A DNA stretch of 64,000 nucleotides from Brevundimonas sp. AAP58. Lineage in GTDB: Bacteria; Pseudomonadota; Alphaproteobacteria; Caulobacterales; Caulobacteraceae. Positions 8,948 to 16,903 of this stretch are shown piece by piece (position 1 is the first letter of the stretch; the number at the start of each line of letters is the position of its first letter). Position numbers and translations under genes: made by a program. The notes under the pieces are model-generated. The model saw nothing but the letters and a program-made list of their open reading frames with translations. It ran no database searches and was not told where the DNA came from. Location: NCBI RefSeq assembly GCF_001295975.1, contig NZ_LJHU01000077.1, forward strand, positions 1 to 64,000, read 5' to 3'.

Positions 8948-9925
8948 TCAGACACCGCGCCAGTCGCGCCACCATCGGACGAAGCGGTCCAGGCCCTCGG
9001 CCAGCTCGACCTTGGGGGCGTAGCCGGTCAGGGCGTTGAGCCGGGTGACGTCCGCATAGGTGGCCGTCACGTCGCCAGGCTGCATGGGCCGCATGACCTT
9101 GACCGCCTCGCGCCCCAGCAGGCGCTCCAGCGTCGCGATCATGTCCATCAGGCCGACCGGATGGCTGTCGCCGATGTTGTAGATCTCGTGGCCGCCCTGC
9201 GCCGGAGGACGATCCAGCACACCGATCACGCCGTCGACGATATCGTCGATGTAGGTGAAGTCGCGCGCCATGCGCCCCTGCCCGAAGACCTCGATCGGCC
9301 GACCAGCCATGATGGCCTCGGTGAAGCCGAAGTAGGCCATGTCGGGCCGCCCCATCGGGCCATAGACGGTAAAGAATCGAAGGCCCGATTGGGGGAAGCC
9401 GTACAGCGAGGCGTAGCTCTGGCTCAGCAGCTCGCAGGACCGCTTGGTCGCGGCATAGAGCGACACCGGGGTTACCGCCGCGTCTTCTTCCCGGAACCCC
9501 TGCCCCGTCAGTGGCCGGTCGCCATAGACCGAGCTGGAGGAGGCGTAGACCAGATGCTCGACCCCACCATGGCGGCAGGCTTCCAGGACGGCGAGATGGC
9601 CCTGAAGGTTGGACCGCTGGTAGGCGAAGGGGTTTTCGAGCGAGTAGCGGACTCCGGCCTGGGCCGCGAGGTGGACGACGCGACGCACGCCCTCGGAGCG
9701 GACGATGCCGGCGATCAGATCGGGCTCGGCGATGTCGCCGCGCACCATGCGAAAGCCCGGATGGGCCTGAAGCCGCGCGGCGCGCAGGTCCTTCAGTGAG
9801 GGATCATAGTAGGCGTTGAAGTCGTCGACACCGATGACCGTCTCGCCGCGCTCGAGCAACCGCAGGGCCACATGCACGCCGACGAAGCCGGCCGCCCCGG
9901 TGACGAGGACGGGGCCCGCGCTCAA
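8948..9925 (-). CDS. UDP-glucuronate 4-epimerase-like NAD-dependent epimerase
   Basis: 325 residues. The best start is TTG at 9925: it overlaps the stop of the upstream UDP-glucose dehydrogenase gene (TTGA), has GGAAAG just ahead, and places the Rossmann motif VTGAAGFVG at residues 8-16. The upstream extension of the frame lies inside the dehydrogenase gene. The catalytic pair Y157/K161 (YAATK) and SSSSVYG are present. Length and the dehydrogenase partner point to conversion of UDP-glucuronate to UDP-galacturonate, cytoplasmic, for surface polysaccharide. Specificity for another UDP-sugar cannot be excluded. Confidence 0.88.
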   Translation of the reverse strand: MSAGPVLVTGAAGFVGVHVALRLLERGETVIGVDDFNAYYDPSLKDLRAARLQAHPGFRMVRGDIAEPDLIAGIVRSEGVRRVVHLAAQAGVRYSLENPFAYQRSNLQGHLAVLEACRHGGVEHLVYASSSSVYGDRPLTGQGFREEDAAVTPVSLYAATKRSCELLSQSYASLYGFPQSGLRFFTVYGPMGRPDMAYFGFTEAIMAGRPIEVFGQGRMARDFTYIDDIVDGVIGVLDRPPAQGGHEIYNIGDSHPVGLMDMIATLERLLGREAVKVMRPMQPGDVTATYADVTRLNALTGYAPKVELAEGLDRFVRWWRDWRGV

Positions 9926-11226
9926 GGCTTTCCGACCCCGACGTATTCGAAGCCATCGTTGCGGGCCTGATGCGGGCGATAGATGTTGCGCAGGTCGACC
10001 AGCAACGGCCGCCGCATCAGCGTCTTCATCCGCTTCAGGTCCAGAGCGCGGAACTGGTCCCACTCGGTCAGGATGACCAGGATGTCGGCCCCCTCGACCG
10101 CCTGATAGGGGCCATCGGCGAAGTGGACGTCGCTCAGCAGGTGTCGCGCCTCGGCCATGCCCTCGGGATCAAACGCCCGCACCGTCGCGCCCATGCGCTG
10201 AAGCTCGGGGATGATCGACAGGCTGGGGCTGTCGCGCATGTCGTCGGTGTTCGGCTTGAACGTCAGGCCCAGGATGGCGACAGTCTGGCCCGCGATGTCG
10301 CCGCCGGCGGCGCGGCGGATCTTATCGGCCATGGCGAGCTTTCTCGCATCATTGACCTCCACCGTCGTCTCGATCAGGCGGACGGGGGCCTCGTACTGCT
10401 GGGCCGTGCGGACGAGGGCGATGGTGTCTTTCGGAAAGCACGAGCCGCCATAGCCAGGGCCGGGGTTCAGGAATTTGGAGCCGATGCGGCCGTCCAGACC
10501 GATGCCCTTGGCGACCTGCTGCACGTCGGCGCCGACCTTTTCGCACAGGTCGGCGATCTCGTTGATGAAGGTGATCTTCATCGCCAGGAAGGCGTTGCCG
10601 GCGTACTTGATCAGCTCCGACGTCCGCCGCGAAGTATAGACCACCGGGAATTCGTTCAGGCTGAGCGGGCGATAGAGCTCGGCCATGACGGCCCGGGCTC
10701 GCTCGTCCTCGACACCAATCACGACGCGGTCGGGGCGCTTGAAGTCCTCGATGGCGGCACCCTCGCGCAGGAACTCCGGGTTCGAGACGACCGCGAAGTG
10801 GGCATCCGGATTGGTTCGGCGGATGATGGCGTCGACCTCGTCGCCCGTGCCGACCGGAACGGTCGACTTGGTCACCACGACGGTGAAGCCCTCGATCAGT
10901 CCGGCGATCTCCTCCGCCGCCGCATAGACGTAGGACAGGTCGGCATGGCCGTCGCCCCGGCGCGTCGGCGTGCCCACGGCGATGAAGACGATCTCGGCGT
11001 TGCGGATGGCCTCGGCGCCGTCGACGGCGAAGGACAGGCGGCCCGCCTTGACGTTGTTGGCGACCAGTTCATCGAGGCCGGGCTCGAAGATCGGAATCTC
11101 GCCCCGGTTCAGCCGCTCGATCTTGGACGGGTCCTTGTCGACGCAGACGACCTCATGGCCGAAGTCGGCGAAGCAGGCACCGGAGACCAGGCCGACATAG
11201 CCCGTGCCGATCATGGTGACGCGCAT
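9922..11226 (-). CDS. ugd: UDP-glucose 6-dehydrogenase
   Basis: 434 residues from ATG 11226, preceded by GGAAGGGG. It oxidises UDP-glucose to UDP-glucuronate with two NAD+. The N-terminal motif is GTGYVGLVSGACFADFG and the catalytic cysteine is about Cys263 in GYGGSCFPKD. The C-terminal UDP-binding domain is complete and the length is normal. Its stop overlaps the TTG start of the downstream epimerase, so the two are likely co-translated to make UDP-glucuronate and then UDP-galacturonate. Divergent from the WecG-like gene across about 140 bp. Confidence 0.95.
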   Translation of the reverse strand: MRVTMIGTGYVGLVSGACFADFGHEVVCVDKDPSKIERLNRGEIPIFEPGLDELVANNVKAGRLSFAVDGAEAIRNAEIVFIAVGTPTRRGDGHADLSYVYAAAEEIAGLIEGFTVVVTKSTVPVGTGDEVDAIIRRTNPDAHFAVVSNPEFLREGAAIEDFKRPDRVVIGVEDERARAVMAELYRPLSLNEFPVVYTSRRTSELIKYAGNAFLAMKITFINEIADLCEKVGADVQQVAKGIGLDGRIGSKFLNPGPGYGGSCFPKDTIALVRTAQQYEAPVRLIETTVEVNDARKLAMADKIRRAAGGDIAGQTVAILGLTFKPNTDDMRDSPSLSIIPELQRMGATVRAFDPEGMAEARHLLSDVHFADGPYQAVEGADILVILTEWDQFRALDLKRMKTLMRRPLLVDLRNIYRPHQARNDGFEYVGVGKP

Positions 11227-11364
11227 GAAGACCCCTTCCGACCGCGATGACCCGCACGCCATAGCCCAGCGGCACGGGTTCGCAAGCCATGAAATGCGAG
11301 TGCTGCCGGTGCGTTAAGCCTGTTCGATTACCGGACCTTGAGGGCAGCCGGGGCAGGGTCAGCC

Positions 11365-12282
11365 ATGGCCGACGCCGCCCACGCCCTGACCGACGCCGCC
11401 TTCGCCGACGACCGGCGGGCCGAACCGCGTCGCCCGTTCCGGAGAGCGCGCCGCGCGCGCGAGCGGGTGCAGCTGCTGGGCCAGACCGTCGACCTGGTGC
11501 GGCCGGAAGAAGTTCTGCACCACGTCGAGACCTGGATCGCCGAGGGTCGGAAGGCCATCGTCGCCAACCACAATCTGAACTCCCTGGCCCTGCTGCAGAA
11601 GCATCCGCAGCTGCAGGGGTTCTTCGACCGGGCCGATCTGGTGGAGGTGGATTCCACCCCCCTGATCCACTTCGCCAAGGCGCTGGGTCTGCACGGGCGA
11701 GCGTTTCACCGCTGTACCTATCTGGACTGGCGCGAGCATTTCTGGAGCCTGGCCAACCGCAACGGCTGGCGGGTCATGTATGTCGGCGGCGCGCCCGATG
11801 TGGTCGAAACCGCGCGCATCCGGCTGAGCCAACAGCATCCGCGCGCGAACATCGCCGTCCGGGACGGCTATTTCGACGCCACGCCGGGTTCGGCCGAGAA
11901 CGCGGCGGTGGTCGAGCAGGTCCGCGCCTTCGCCCCCGACATCCTGTTCGTCGGCATGGGCATGCCGCGTCAGGAGCTGTGGATCCTGAACAATCTCGAG
12001 GCCCTGCCCAACTGCGTGATCTTCTCGGTCGGTGCCGCCTTCGACTATGAGGCGGGAGCGCAGGCCGAGGCCCCGCGCTGGATGGGGCGGATGGGCGTCG
12101 AGTGGCTGTTCCGGCTGGTGCACGACCCGAAGCGGCTGGCGCGGCGCTATCTGATCGAGCCGTGGAGCCTGTCCGGCCTCATCGCCCGGGACATCGTGAC
12201 AGCGCTTCGGGCGCGATCGGCGCGTCAGACCGATAAGGGTCGGGTCGACAGCGATACCCGCTCGCCGCGCCCCGCCGCCTGA
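11365..12282 (+). CDS. WecG/TagA/CpsF family glycosyltransferase (GT26)
   Basis: 305 residues from ATG 11365, preceded by GGGCAGGG; a TTG at 11338 would add nine residues but lacks a better ribosome site. Family hallmarks are IVANHNLNSLALLQ, DLVEVDSTPLI, WRVMYVGGAPDVVE and MGMPRQELWI. These enzymes add a sugar such as N-acetylmannosamine(-uronate) or glucose to a lipid-linked acceptor in exopolysaccharide or enterobacterial-antigen-type assembly. The neighbouring nucleotide-sugar genes suit a surface glycan pathway. The last 58 bp overlap the 3' end of the convergent phosphatase gene. Confidence 0.88.
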   Translation: MADAAHALTDAAFADDRRAEPRRPFRRARRARERVQLLGQTVDLVRPEEVLHHVETWIAEGRKAIVANHNLNSLALLQKHPQLQGFFDRADLVEVDSTPLIHFAKALGLHGRAFHRCTYLDWREHFWSLANRNGWRVMYVGGAPDVVETARIRLSQQHPRANIAVRDGYFDATPGSAENAAVVEQVRAFAPDILFVGMGMPRQELWILNNLEALPNCVIFSVGAAFDYEAGAQAEAPRWMGRMGVEWLFRLVHDPKRLARRYLIEPWSLSGLIARDIVTALRARSARQTDKGRVDSDTRSPRPAA

Positions 12283-13031
12283 AGCAGCACGCGCGTTTCC
12301 CCTTCAAGCCGCACGGCGGACAGGACATTGGTCGCATAGGCACCGGTGTCGACGCCGATCCGGCGCGCGTCCGACACGACCGCGTCCGCCGGGGTGTGGC
12401 CGTGGACCACGACCTTTTCGAACGGCGCGGGATGATCGAGGAACTCCTGACGCACCCACATCAGGTCGTCCGGCGACTGGGCGTCCAGCGCCACGCCGGG
12501 CCGCGCCCCGGCATGGGCGAAGAAATAGTCTCCGATGGCGACGCTGTGGCCCTGGCGTCGCAGGAAGCGGAGGTGACTGTCCGGCAAGGCCGCCCGCAGC
12601 GCCTGGGACGCCTCGACCCAGCCGACCGCATCGCCGCGCATGGCCGGCGGCACGACGCCATAGCTCATCAGGCACTCGCGCCCGCCGTAGTCGCACCAGC
12701 CGGGTCCCAGCGACGGATCGTCGAGGAAGGCCTCCATCCGGTCCTCATGGTTGCCGCGAAGGCAGTGGACCTCGAGCGAAGGATCGGCCGCGACCTCAAC
12801 CACCTGATCCAGCACGCCCCGACTATCCGGGCCGCGATCGACGTGGTCGCCGAGGAAGACCAGAACCCGCCGGGCCGCCACGCTGGCGGCGAGGTCGGCG
12901 CGGATCGCCGCGATCAGCGGTCCCGACAGATCCGACCGGCCGTGGATATCGCCGACGGCCCAGACGACGCAATCGTCCGGAGTCCGCGCGGGCCCTTTAC
13001 GACCAGGCTTCTGAAAAAGGCGCGAGAACAT
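12225..13031 (-). CDS. Calcineurin-like metallophosphatase (PrpA/ApaH type)
   Basis: 268 residues from ATG 13031. The complete binuclear-metal motif set is visible: GDIHG near residue 27, GDHVDRG near 61, GNHE near 95 and VVHGHT near 210. This matches bacterial serine/threonine protein phosphatases and diadenosine tetraphosphatases; which of these cannot be said. Cytoplasmic, no signal. Its 3' end overlaps the WecG-like gene on the other strand, and the GH3 gene ends 31 bp upstream on the same strand. Confidence 0.9.
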   Translation of the reverse strand: MFSRLFQKPGRKGPARTPDDCVVWAVGDIHGRSDLSGPLIAAIRADLAASVAARRVLVFLGDHVDRGPDSRGVLDQVVEVAADPSLEVHCLRGNHEDRMEAFLDDPSLGPGWCDYGGRECLMSYGVVPPAMRGDAVGWVEASQALRAALPDSHLRFLRRQGHSVAIGDYFFAHAGARPGVALDAQSPDDLMWVRQEFLDHPAPFEKVVVHGHTPADAVVSDARRIGVDTGAYATNVLSAVRLEGETRVLLQAAGRGERVSLSTRPLSV

Positions 13032-13062
13032 CGGCTCGTCATCGCCCGCCCGCGCGCCAGGT

Positions 13063-15360
13063 TCAAGCCGGGGTCAGCCTCAGGGTTGCGGGCTCGCCCG
13101 TCTGGGCCGAGGCCGACAGCCAGACGTCGAACAGGCCAGGTTCGACCGTCGAGCGACCTTCGGCGCCGATGAACTCCAGTTGCGAGCGGCGCAGGGTGAA
13201 GCGAACCGTTCGGGTCTCTCCGGGGCCCAGCGCGACCTTGCGGATGTCGCGCAGCCGGCGCCCCGGCTGGGTCAGGCTGGCCACGCGGTCCCGAATGTAG
13301 AGCTGGACCGTTTCCTCCACGGCGCGGCCCCCCGCGTTGGTGACCTCCACCGACAGTTCGACCTCGCCGTTCCAGGACAGTGACGCCTGAGCGGGCGTGA
13401 CGGTGCCATAGCGGACGTCGCCGTAAGTCAGGCCGTGGCCGAACGGATACAACGCCGTGTTCGTCGTCTCGCGGTAGCGGGCGACGTACTCCTGGCTGGC
13501 CAGGCTGTTGTCGGCCGGGCGGCCCGTGGTCTTGTGGTCGTAGCTGTAGGGCTGCTGGCCCGAGCGATGCGGGAAGCTGACCGGCAGGCGGCCGGACGGC
13601 GAGGCCTGGCCAAACACCACGTCGGCCACCGCGTGACCCATTTCTCCGCCGAGGAACCAGGTGACGAGGATGGCGTCGGCGTCCTTGACCGCGCCGGACA
13701 GCTCCAGGGCCCGGCCGTTGCGCAGCAGAACGACGACAGGCTTGCCGAGCGCAGAAACGGCCTCTGCCAGGGCGCGCTGAGGGGCAGGCACATCGATCTC
13801 GGTGCGGGACTGGGCCTCGCCCGACATGCGCGTGCTTTCGCCGAGCGCCAGGACGACGACGTCGGCATCGCGCGCGGCGGCGACCGCGGCGTCGATGCCG
13901 CCCTCCAGCGCCGTCTCGACATCCGAGCCCCTGGCTACGGTCAGCAGCGAGGCCTCGGCCATCGCCGCACGGAAACCGGCCTCCAGCGAGATGCGACGGC
14001 TCTCGTCGCCCCAGATGGTCCAGGGACCGAAGATATTCTCGACGTCGTCGGCGAAGGGCCCGATCAGGGCGATCTTCTGACCCGATGGCTTCAGCGGCAG
14101 GACGCCCTCGTTCTTCAGCAGGACGATCGACTTGACCCCGGCCTCGCGGGCCAGGTCCCGGTGCGCCTGCGAGCCGACGACGATGCGCTCCCGCTCGGGG
14201 TCACAGCCGCGATAGGGGTCGTCGAACAGACCCAGGGCCGCCTTGGTCGTCAGGACGCGGCGGACCGCCTCGTCCACGCGGGCCATGGGAACATCGCCCT
14301 TCTCGACCAGATCGGGGATGTGCTCCAGGAACAGGCCGGACACCATCGACATGTCGATGCCGGCCATCAGGGCGATGCGGGCGGCGTCCCGGCCGTCCTC
14401 GGCGAAGCCGTGGGCGATCAGCTCCTGTTCGGAGGTGTAGTCGGAGACGACGAACCCTTCGAAGCCCCACTCCTCGCGAAGGATTTCGGTCAGCAGATAG
14501 CGGTTGCCCGACGCCGGCACGCCGTTCAGGTCGTTGAAGCCGGTCATGACCGACAAGGCCCCGGCCTGGAAGGCGGCCTGGAATGGCGGCAGATAGATGC
14601 CGCGCAGGGTCGAGTCCGACATGTCGGTGGTGTTGTAGTCCATCCCACCGGCGGCGGCGGAATAGGCGGCGAAGTGCTTGGGCGTGGCCAGAAGCGCGTC
14701 GCGGTCGGCCAGGCCCCGCTCGCCCTGAAAACCGCGCGTACGGGCGGCGGCCAGGACCTCGTTCAGCCAGACATCCTCGCCGGCCCCTTCGACGACCCGC
14801 CCCCAGCGCTGGTCGCGGGCCACGTCGACCATGGGGGCGTAGGTCTGGTGCACGCCGGACGCAGCGCCTTCCAGCGCCGCCGCCCGGGCGGTGCGGTAAG
14901 CGAGGTCCGGATCGAAGGCGGCGGCTTCGGCCAGCGGGACCGGGAAGACCGTCTTCAGCCCGTGGATGATGTCGGCGGCGAACAGCAGAGGGATGCCCAG
15001 CCGGGTCTCCTCGACCGCGATCGTCTGGATGCGGCGGCCGGCCTCAGCACCGATGCCGTTGAACAGATTGCCGACCTTGCCCTCGCGGATCAGGCCGGTG
15101 ATACGCGCCGGGTCGCCCTGGCCGTCCAGCGGATTGACATCCTGGGGCCGGAACCGGAACGGGTCGCCGACCAGGTTCAGCTGACCCGCCTTCTCGAAGA
15201 TGGTCATGCGGGCGATAAGCGCCTCGATGCGCTCGGCGTGGGTGGCGACACGGGCGCGAGTCTGGCTTGCGGTCATGAGCATGCTAGCGCCCAGGGCGGC
15301 CGCGCCCATCAGGACGCTGCGACGGCAGGGAAGACGAGACACGAATACGCGGACCTCCAT
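13063..15360 (-). CDS. bglX: Exported beta-glucosidase, glycoside hydrolase family 3
   Basis: 765 residues from ATG 15360. A basic N-terminus with a hydrophobic stretch (residues 14-33) suggests export to the periplasm. The GH3 N-domain starts at IEALIARMTIFEKAGQL, with nucleophile Asp307 in VVSDYTSE. The second domain spans about 400-640, and a C-terminal fibronectin-III-like domain covers about 665-755, the standard BglX three-domain order and length. It hydrolyses cellobiose or other beta-glucosides from the non-reducing end. A LacI-type palindrome lies directly upstream (15369-15382) and a sugar transporter gene follows upstream on the same strand. Confidence 0.93.
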   Translation of the reverse strand: MEVRVFVSRLPCRRSVLMGAAALGASMLMTASQTRARVATHAERIEALIARMTIFEKAGQLNLVGDPFRFRPQDVNPLDGQGDPARITGLIREGKVGNLFNGIGAEAGRRIQTIAVEETRLGIPLLFAADIIHGLKTVFPVPLAEAAAFDPDLAYRTARAAALEGAASGVHQTYAPMVDVARDQRWGRVVEGAGEDVWLNEVLAAARTRGFQGERGLADRDALLATPKHFAAYSAAAGGMDYNTTDMSDSTLRGIYLPPFQAAFQAGALSVMTGFNDLNGVPASGNRYLLTEILREEWGFEGFVVSDYTSEQELIAHGFAEDGRDAARIALMAGIDMSMVSGLFLEHIPDLVEKGDVPMARVDEAVRRVLTTKAALGLFDDPYRGCDPERERIVVGSQAHRDLAREAGVKSIVLLKNEGVLPLKPSGQKIALIGPFADDVENIFGPWTIWGDESRRISLEAGFRAAMAEASLLTVARGSDVETALEGGIDAAVAAARDADVVVLALGESTRMSGEAQSRTEIDVPAPQRALAEAVSALGKPVVVLLRNGRALELSGAVKDADAILVTWFLGGEMGHAVADVVFGQASPSGRLPVSFPHRSGQQPYSYDHKTTGRPADNSLASQEYVARYRETTNTALYPFGHGLTYGDVRYGTVTPAQASLSWNGEVELSVEVTNAGGRAVEETVQLYIRDRVASLTQPGRRLRDIRKVALGPGETRTVRFTLRRSQLEFIGAEGRSTVEPGLFDVWLSASAQTGEPATLRLTPA

Positions 15361-15368
15361 ACTGGGAG

Positions 15369-15382
15369 TGTAACCGCTTACA
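15369..15382. promoter_or_regulatory. LacI-type operator upstream of the GH3 gene
   Basis: TGTAACCGCTTACA has perfect 5-bp arms (TGTAA/TTACA) around CCGC and lies 9 bp before the GH3 start codon. A closely related site, GTAACCGTTTGC on the minus strand, precedes the MFS transporter (16760-16771). The form is that of LacI-family carbohydrate repressor sites, distinct from the TGCAA-type sites of the alpha-glucan genes. The cognate regulator is not evident in the window. Confidence 0.65.
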
Positions 15383-15425
15383 ATGCGCGCTCGCGTCTGT
15401 CAGCCCGGAGAATCCCTGACGTGCC

Positions 15426-16721
15426 TCAGTGCCCGCCAGGAGTGCCCGACGCCGCGATGGAATGGGTCTTGGCCCGCGATGCCGCGAGGGCGAAGGCGAC
15501 CAGGATCAGATAGCCCACCATCGGCACGTAGAAGAGCGGGTTGAGCGTCGCCGAGTTGTCCGCGATCGACCCCGCGATCGGCGGCAGGATGGCTCCGCCA
15601 ATGATGCCGAAGACCAGCAGGCCCGACGTGGCCGGTACCGGCGCGGTCGACCGCTCCAGCGTCAGGGTGAAGATGGTCGGGAACATGATCGAGTTGAAGA
15701 AGCCGATGGCGATGGCCGCATAGGCGGCGGTGGTTCCGCCCGTCTGGGTGACGACCAGACACAGGATCGCCGCGACCGCCGTATTGAAGATCAGGATCGT
15801 GCTGGCGCGGATGGACGTCAGCATCAGCAGACCGCCGATCAGGCGTCCGACCATGGCCCCGCCCCAGTAGAAGGCCACCAACTGGCCCGCTTGGGCGATC
15901 GGAATATCGAGGATCTCGGGCCGATGCAGGAAATCCGTCATCAGGTCGCCGATGGTCACTTCCGAGCCGACGTAGAAGAAGATGGCGAGCGCGCCGAAGA
16001 CGGCCCAGGGCGACTTCAGCGCCACCAGGGGTGACATGCGGTCCTCGGCGGTCGGGGCCGGGGCAGCGGCGTTGATGGTCTTGCGCGCCGTGAAGATGAA
16101 TGCGGCAACGACGGCGAAGAACAGGCCGACGGCGAGGAAGGCGATATCGATGCTGCGCAGCGATTCGGCCCGCACCGCCGGATCGGTGATGACGGCGTCG
16201 GCGGCGAACACGCCCCCCGTCAGCAGGATCGGCGCGGCGAGCAGCGGCCCGAGCGTGGTACCCAGCGAGTTGAAGAACTGCGAGAAGTTCAGCCGTGCGT
16301 GGGAGCTCTTCTGGGGACCGAGAGCGGCCACCAGAGGATTGGCGCCGACCTGCAGGAGGGTCACGCCCGACGCAATGACGAACAGGGCGATCAGCACGCC
16401 CGGATACCAATCGACGATCGTGGCGATGGGCACGATCAGACAGCCTGCGACCATAGTCACAAGGGCGAAGATGATGGCGCGGCTGTAGCCCAGCCGCGCC
16501 AGCAGGGCCGCAGCCGGGATCGAGGCGATGCCATAGGCAATGAACCAGGCGAAGGTCGTCAGCGTCGCCTCGGCATAGGATAGCTCGAAGACCCGGCGCA
16601 CGGCGGCGATCAGCGGGCCGATCAGCGACGTCACGAAACCCCAGGCGAAGAACAGCGTCGTCACATAGGCGAAGGCAAGGCCCGTGCCCTTGGGTGGCGC
16701 GGCGGCGGTTTCGGTCGTCAT
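15426..16721 (-). CDS. MFS sugar transporter of the glucose/galactose (GluP/FucP) type
   Basis: 431 residues from ATG 16721, preceded by AGAGG nine bases upstream. Twelve membrane helices can be counted. The start LAFAYVTTLFFAWGFVTSLIGPLI carries the FFxWGF pattern of FucP/GluP proton-sugar symporters, and QVGANPLVAALG plus LNFSQFFNSLGTTLGP are family-typical. It would import glucose (or galactose/fucose) released in the periplasm. It lies upstream of bglX on the same strand, and both have a similar LacI-type site, so they appear co-regulated. Confidence 0.9.
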   Translation of the reverse strand: MTTETAAAPPKGTGLAFAYVTTLFFAWGFVTSLIGPLIAAVRRVFELSYAEATLTTFAWFIAYGIASIPAAALLARLGYSRAIIFALVTMVAGCLIVPIATIVDWYPGVLIALFVIASGVTLLQVGANPLVAALGPQKSSHARLNFSQFFNSLGTTLGPLLAAPILLTGGVFAADAVITDPAVRAESLRSIDIAFLAVGLFFAVVAAFIFTARKTINAAAPAPTAEDRMSPLVALKSPWAVFGALAIFFYVGSEVTIGDLMTDFLHRPEILDIPIAQAGQLVAFYWGGAMVGRLIGGLLMLTSIRASTILIFNTAVAAILCLVVTQTGGTTAAYAAIAIGFFNSIMFPTIFTLTLERSTAPVPATSGLLVFGIIGGAILPPIAGSIADNSATLNPLFYVPMVGYLILVAFALAASRAKTHSIAASGTPGGH

Positions 16722-16759
16722 GGTTGGCGGCCTCTGATGGGATCGGGCGGCGTCAGCCC

Positions 16760-16771
16760 GCAAACGGTTAC
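16760..16771. promoter_or_regulatory. LacI-type operator upstream of the MFS transporter gene
   Basis: GCAAACGGTTAC (GTAACCGTTTGC on the transcribed strand) lies about 40 bp before the transporter ATG. It shares the core GTAACCG.TT with the site at 15369-15382. This suggests one LacI-type regulator for the transporter and the beta-glucosidase. Confidence 0.5.
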
Positions 16772-16811
16772 GGATCAAGGAGTCGCGCGGTTCGCGCGTC
16801 GCGTCCAGACA

Positions 16812-16846
16812 GAAAAATGGCCGCGCGGAGCGGATCCGCGCGGCCA
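16812..16846 (-). terminator. Intrinsic terminator after the TonB receptor gene
   Basis: A perfect 12-bp stem (TGGCCGCGCGGA with TCCGCGCGGCCA, loop of 5) is followed on the minus strand by TTTTT. A second GC hairpin (GGCCGCCC/GGGCGGCC, 16866-16892) stands between it and the receptor stop codon. Together they separate the receptor transcript from the MFS promoter. Confidence 0.85.
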
Positions 16847-16903
16847 GGTTGCCTCAGGAGGAGGCGGCCGCCCCTCGGGGGGATGGGCGGCCAAGGTCGA
16901 TCA

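Noticed and set aside
13435-15513. A 692-residue open frame on the plus strand
   Set aside because: Antisense to the GH3 gene and composed of shadow-type Arg/Gly/Asp/His residues.
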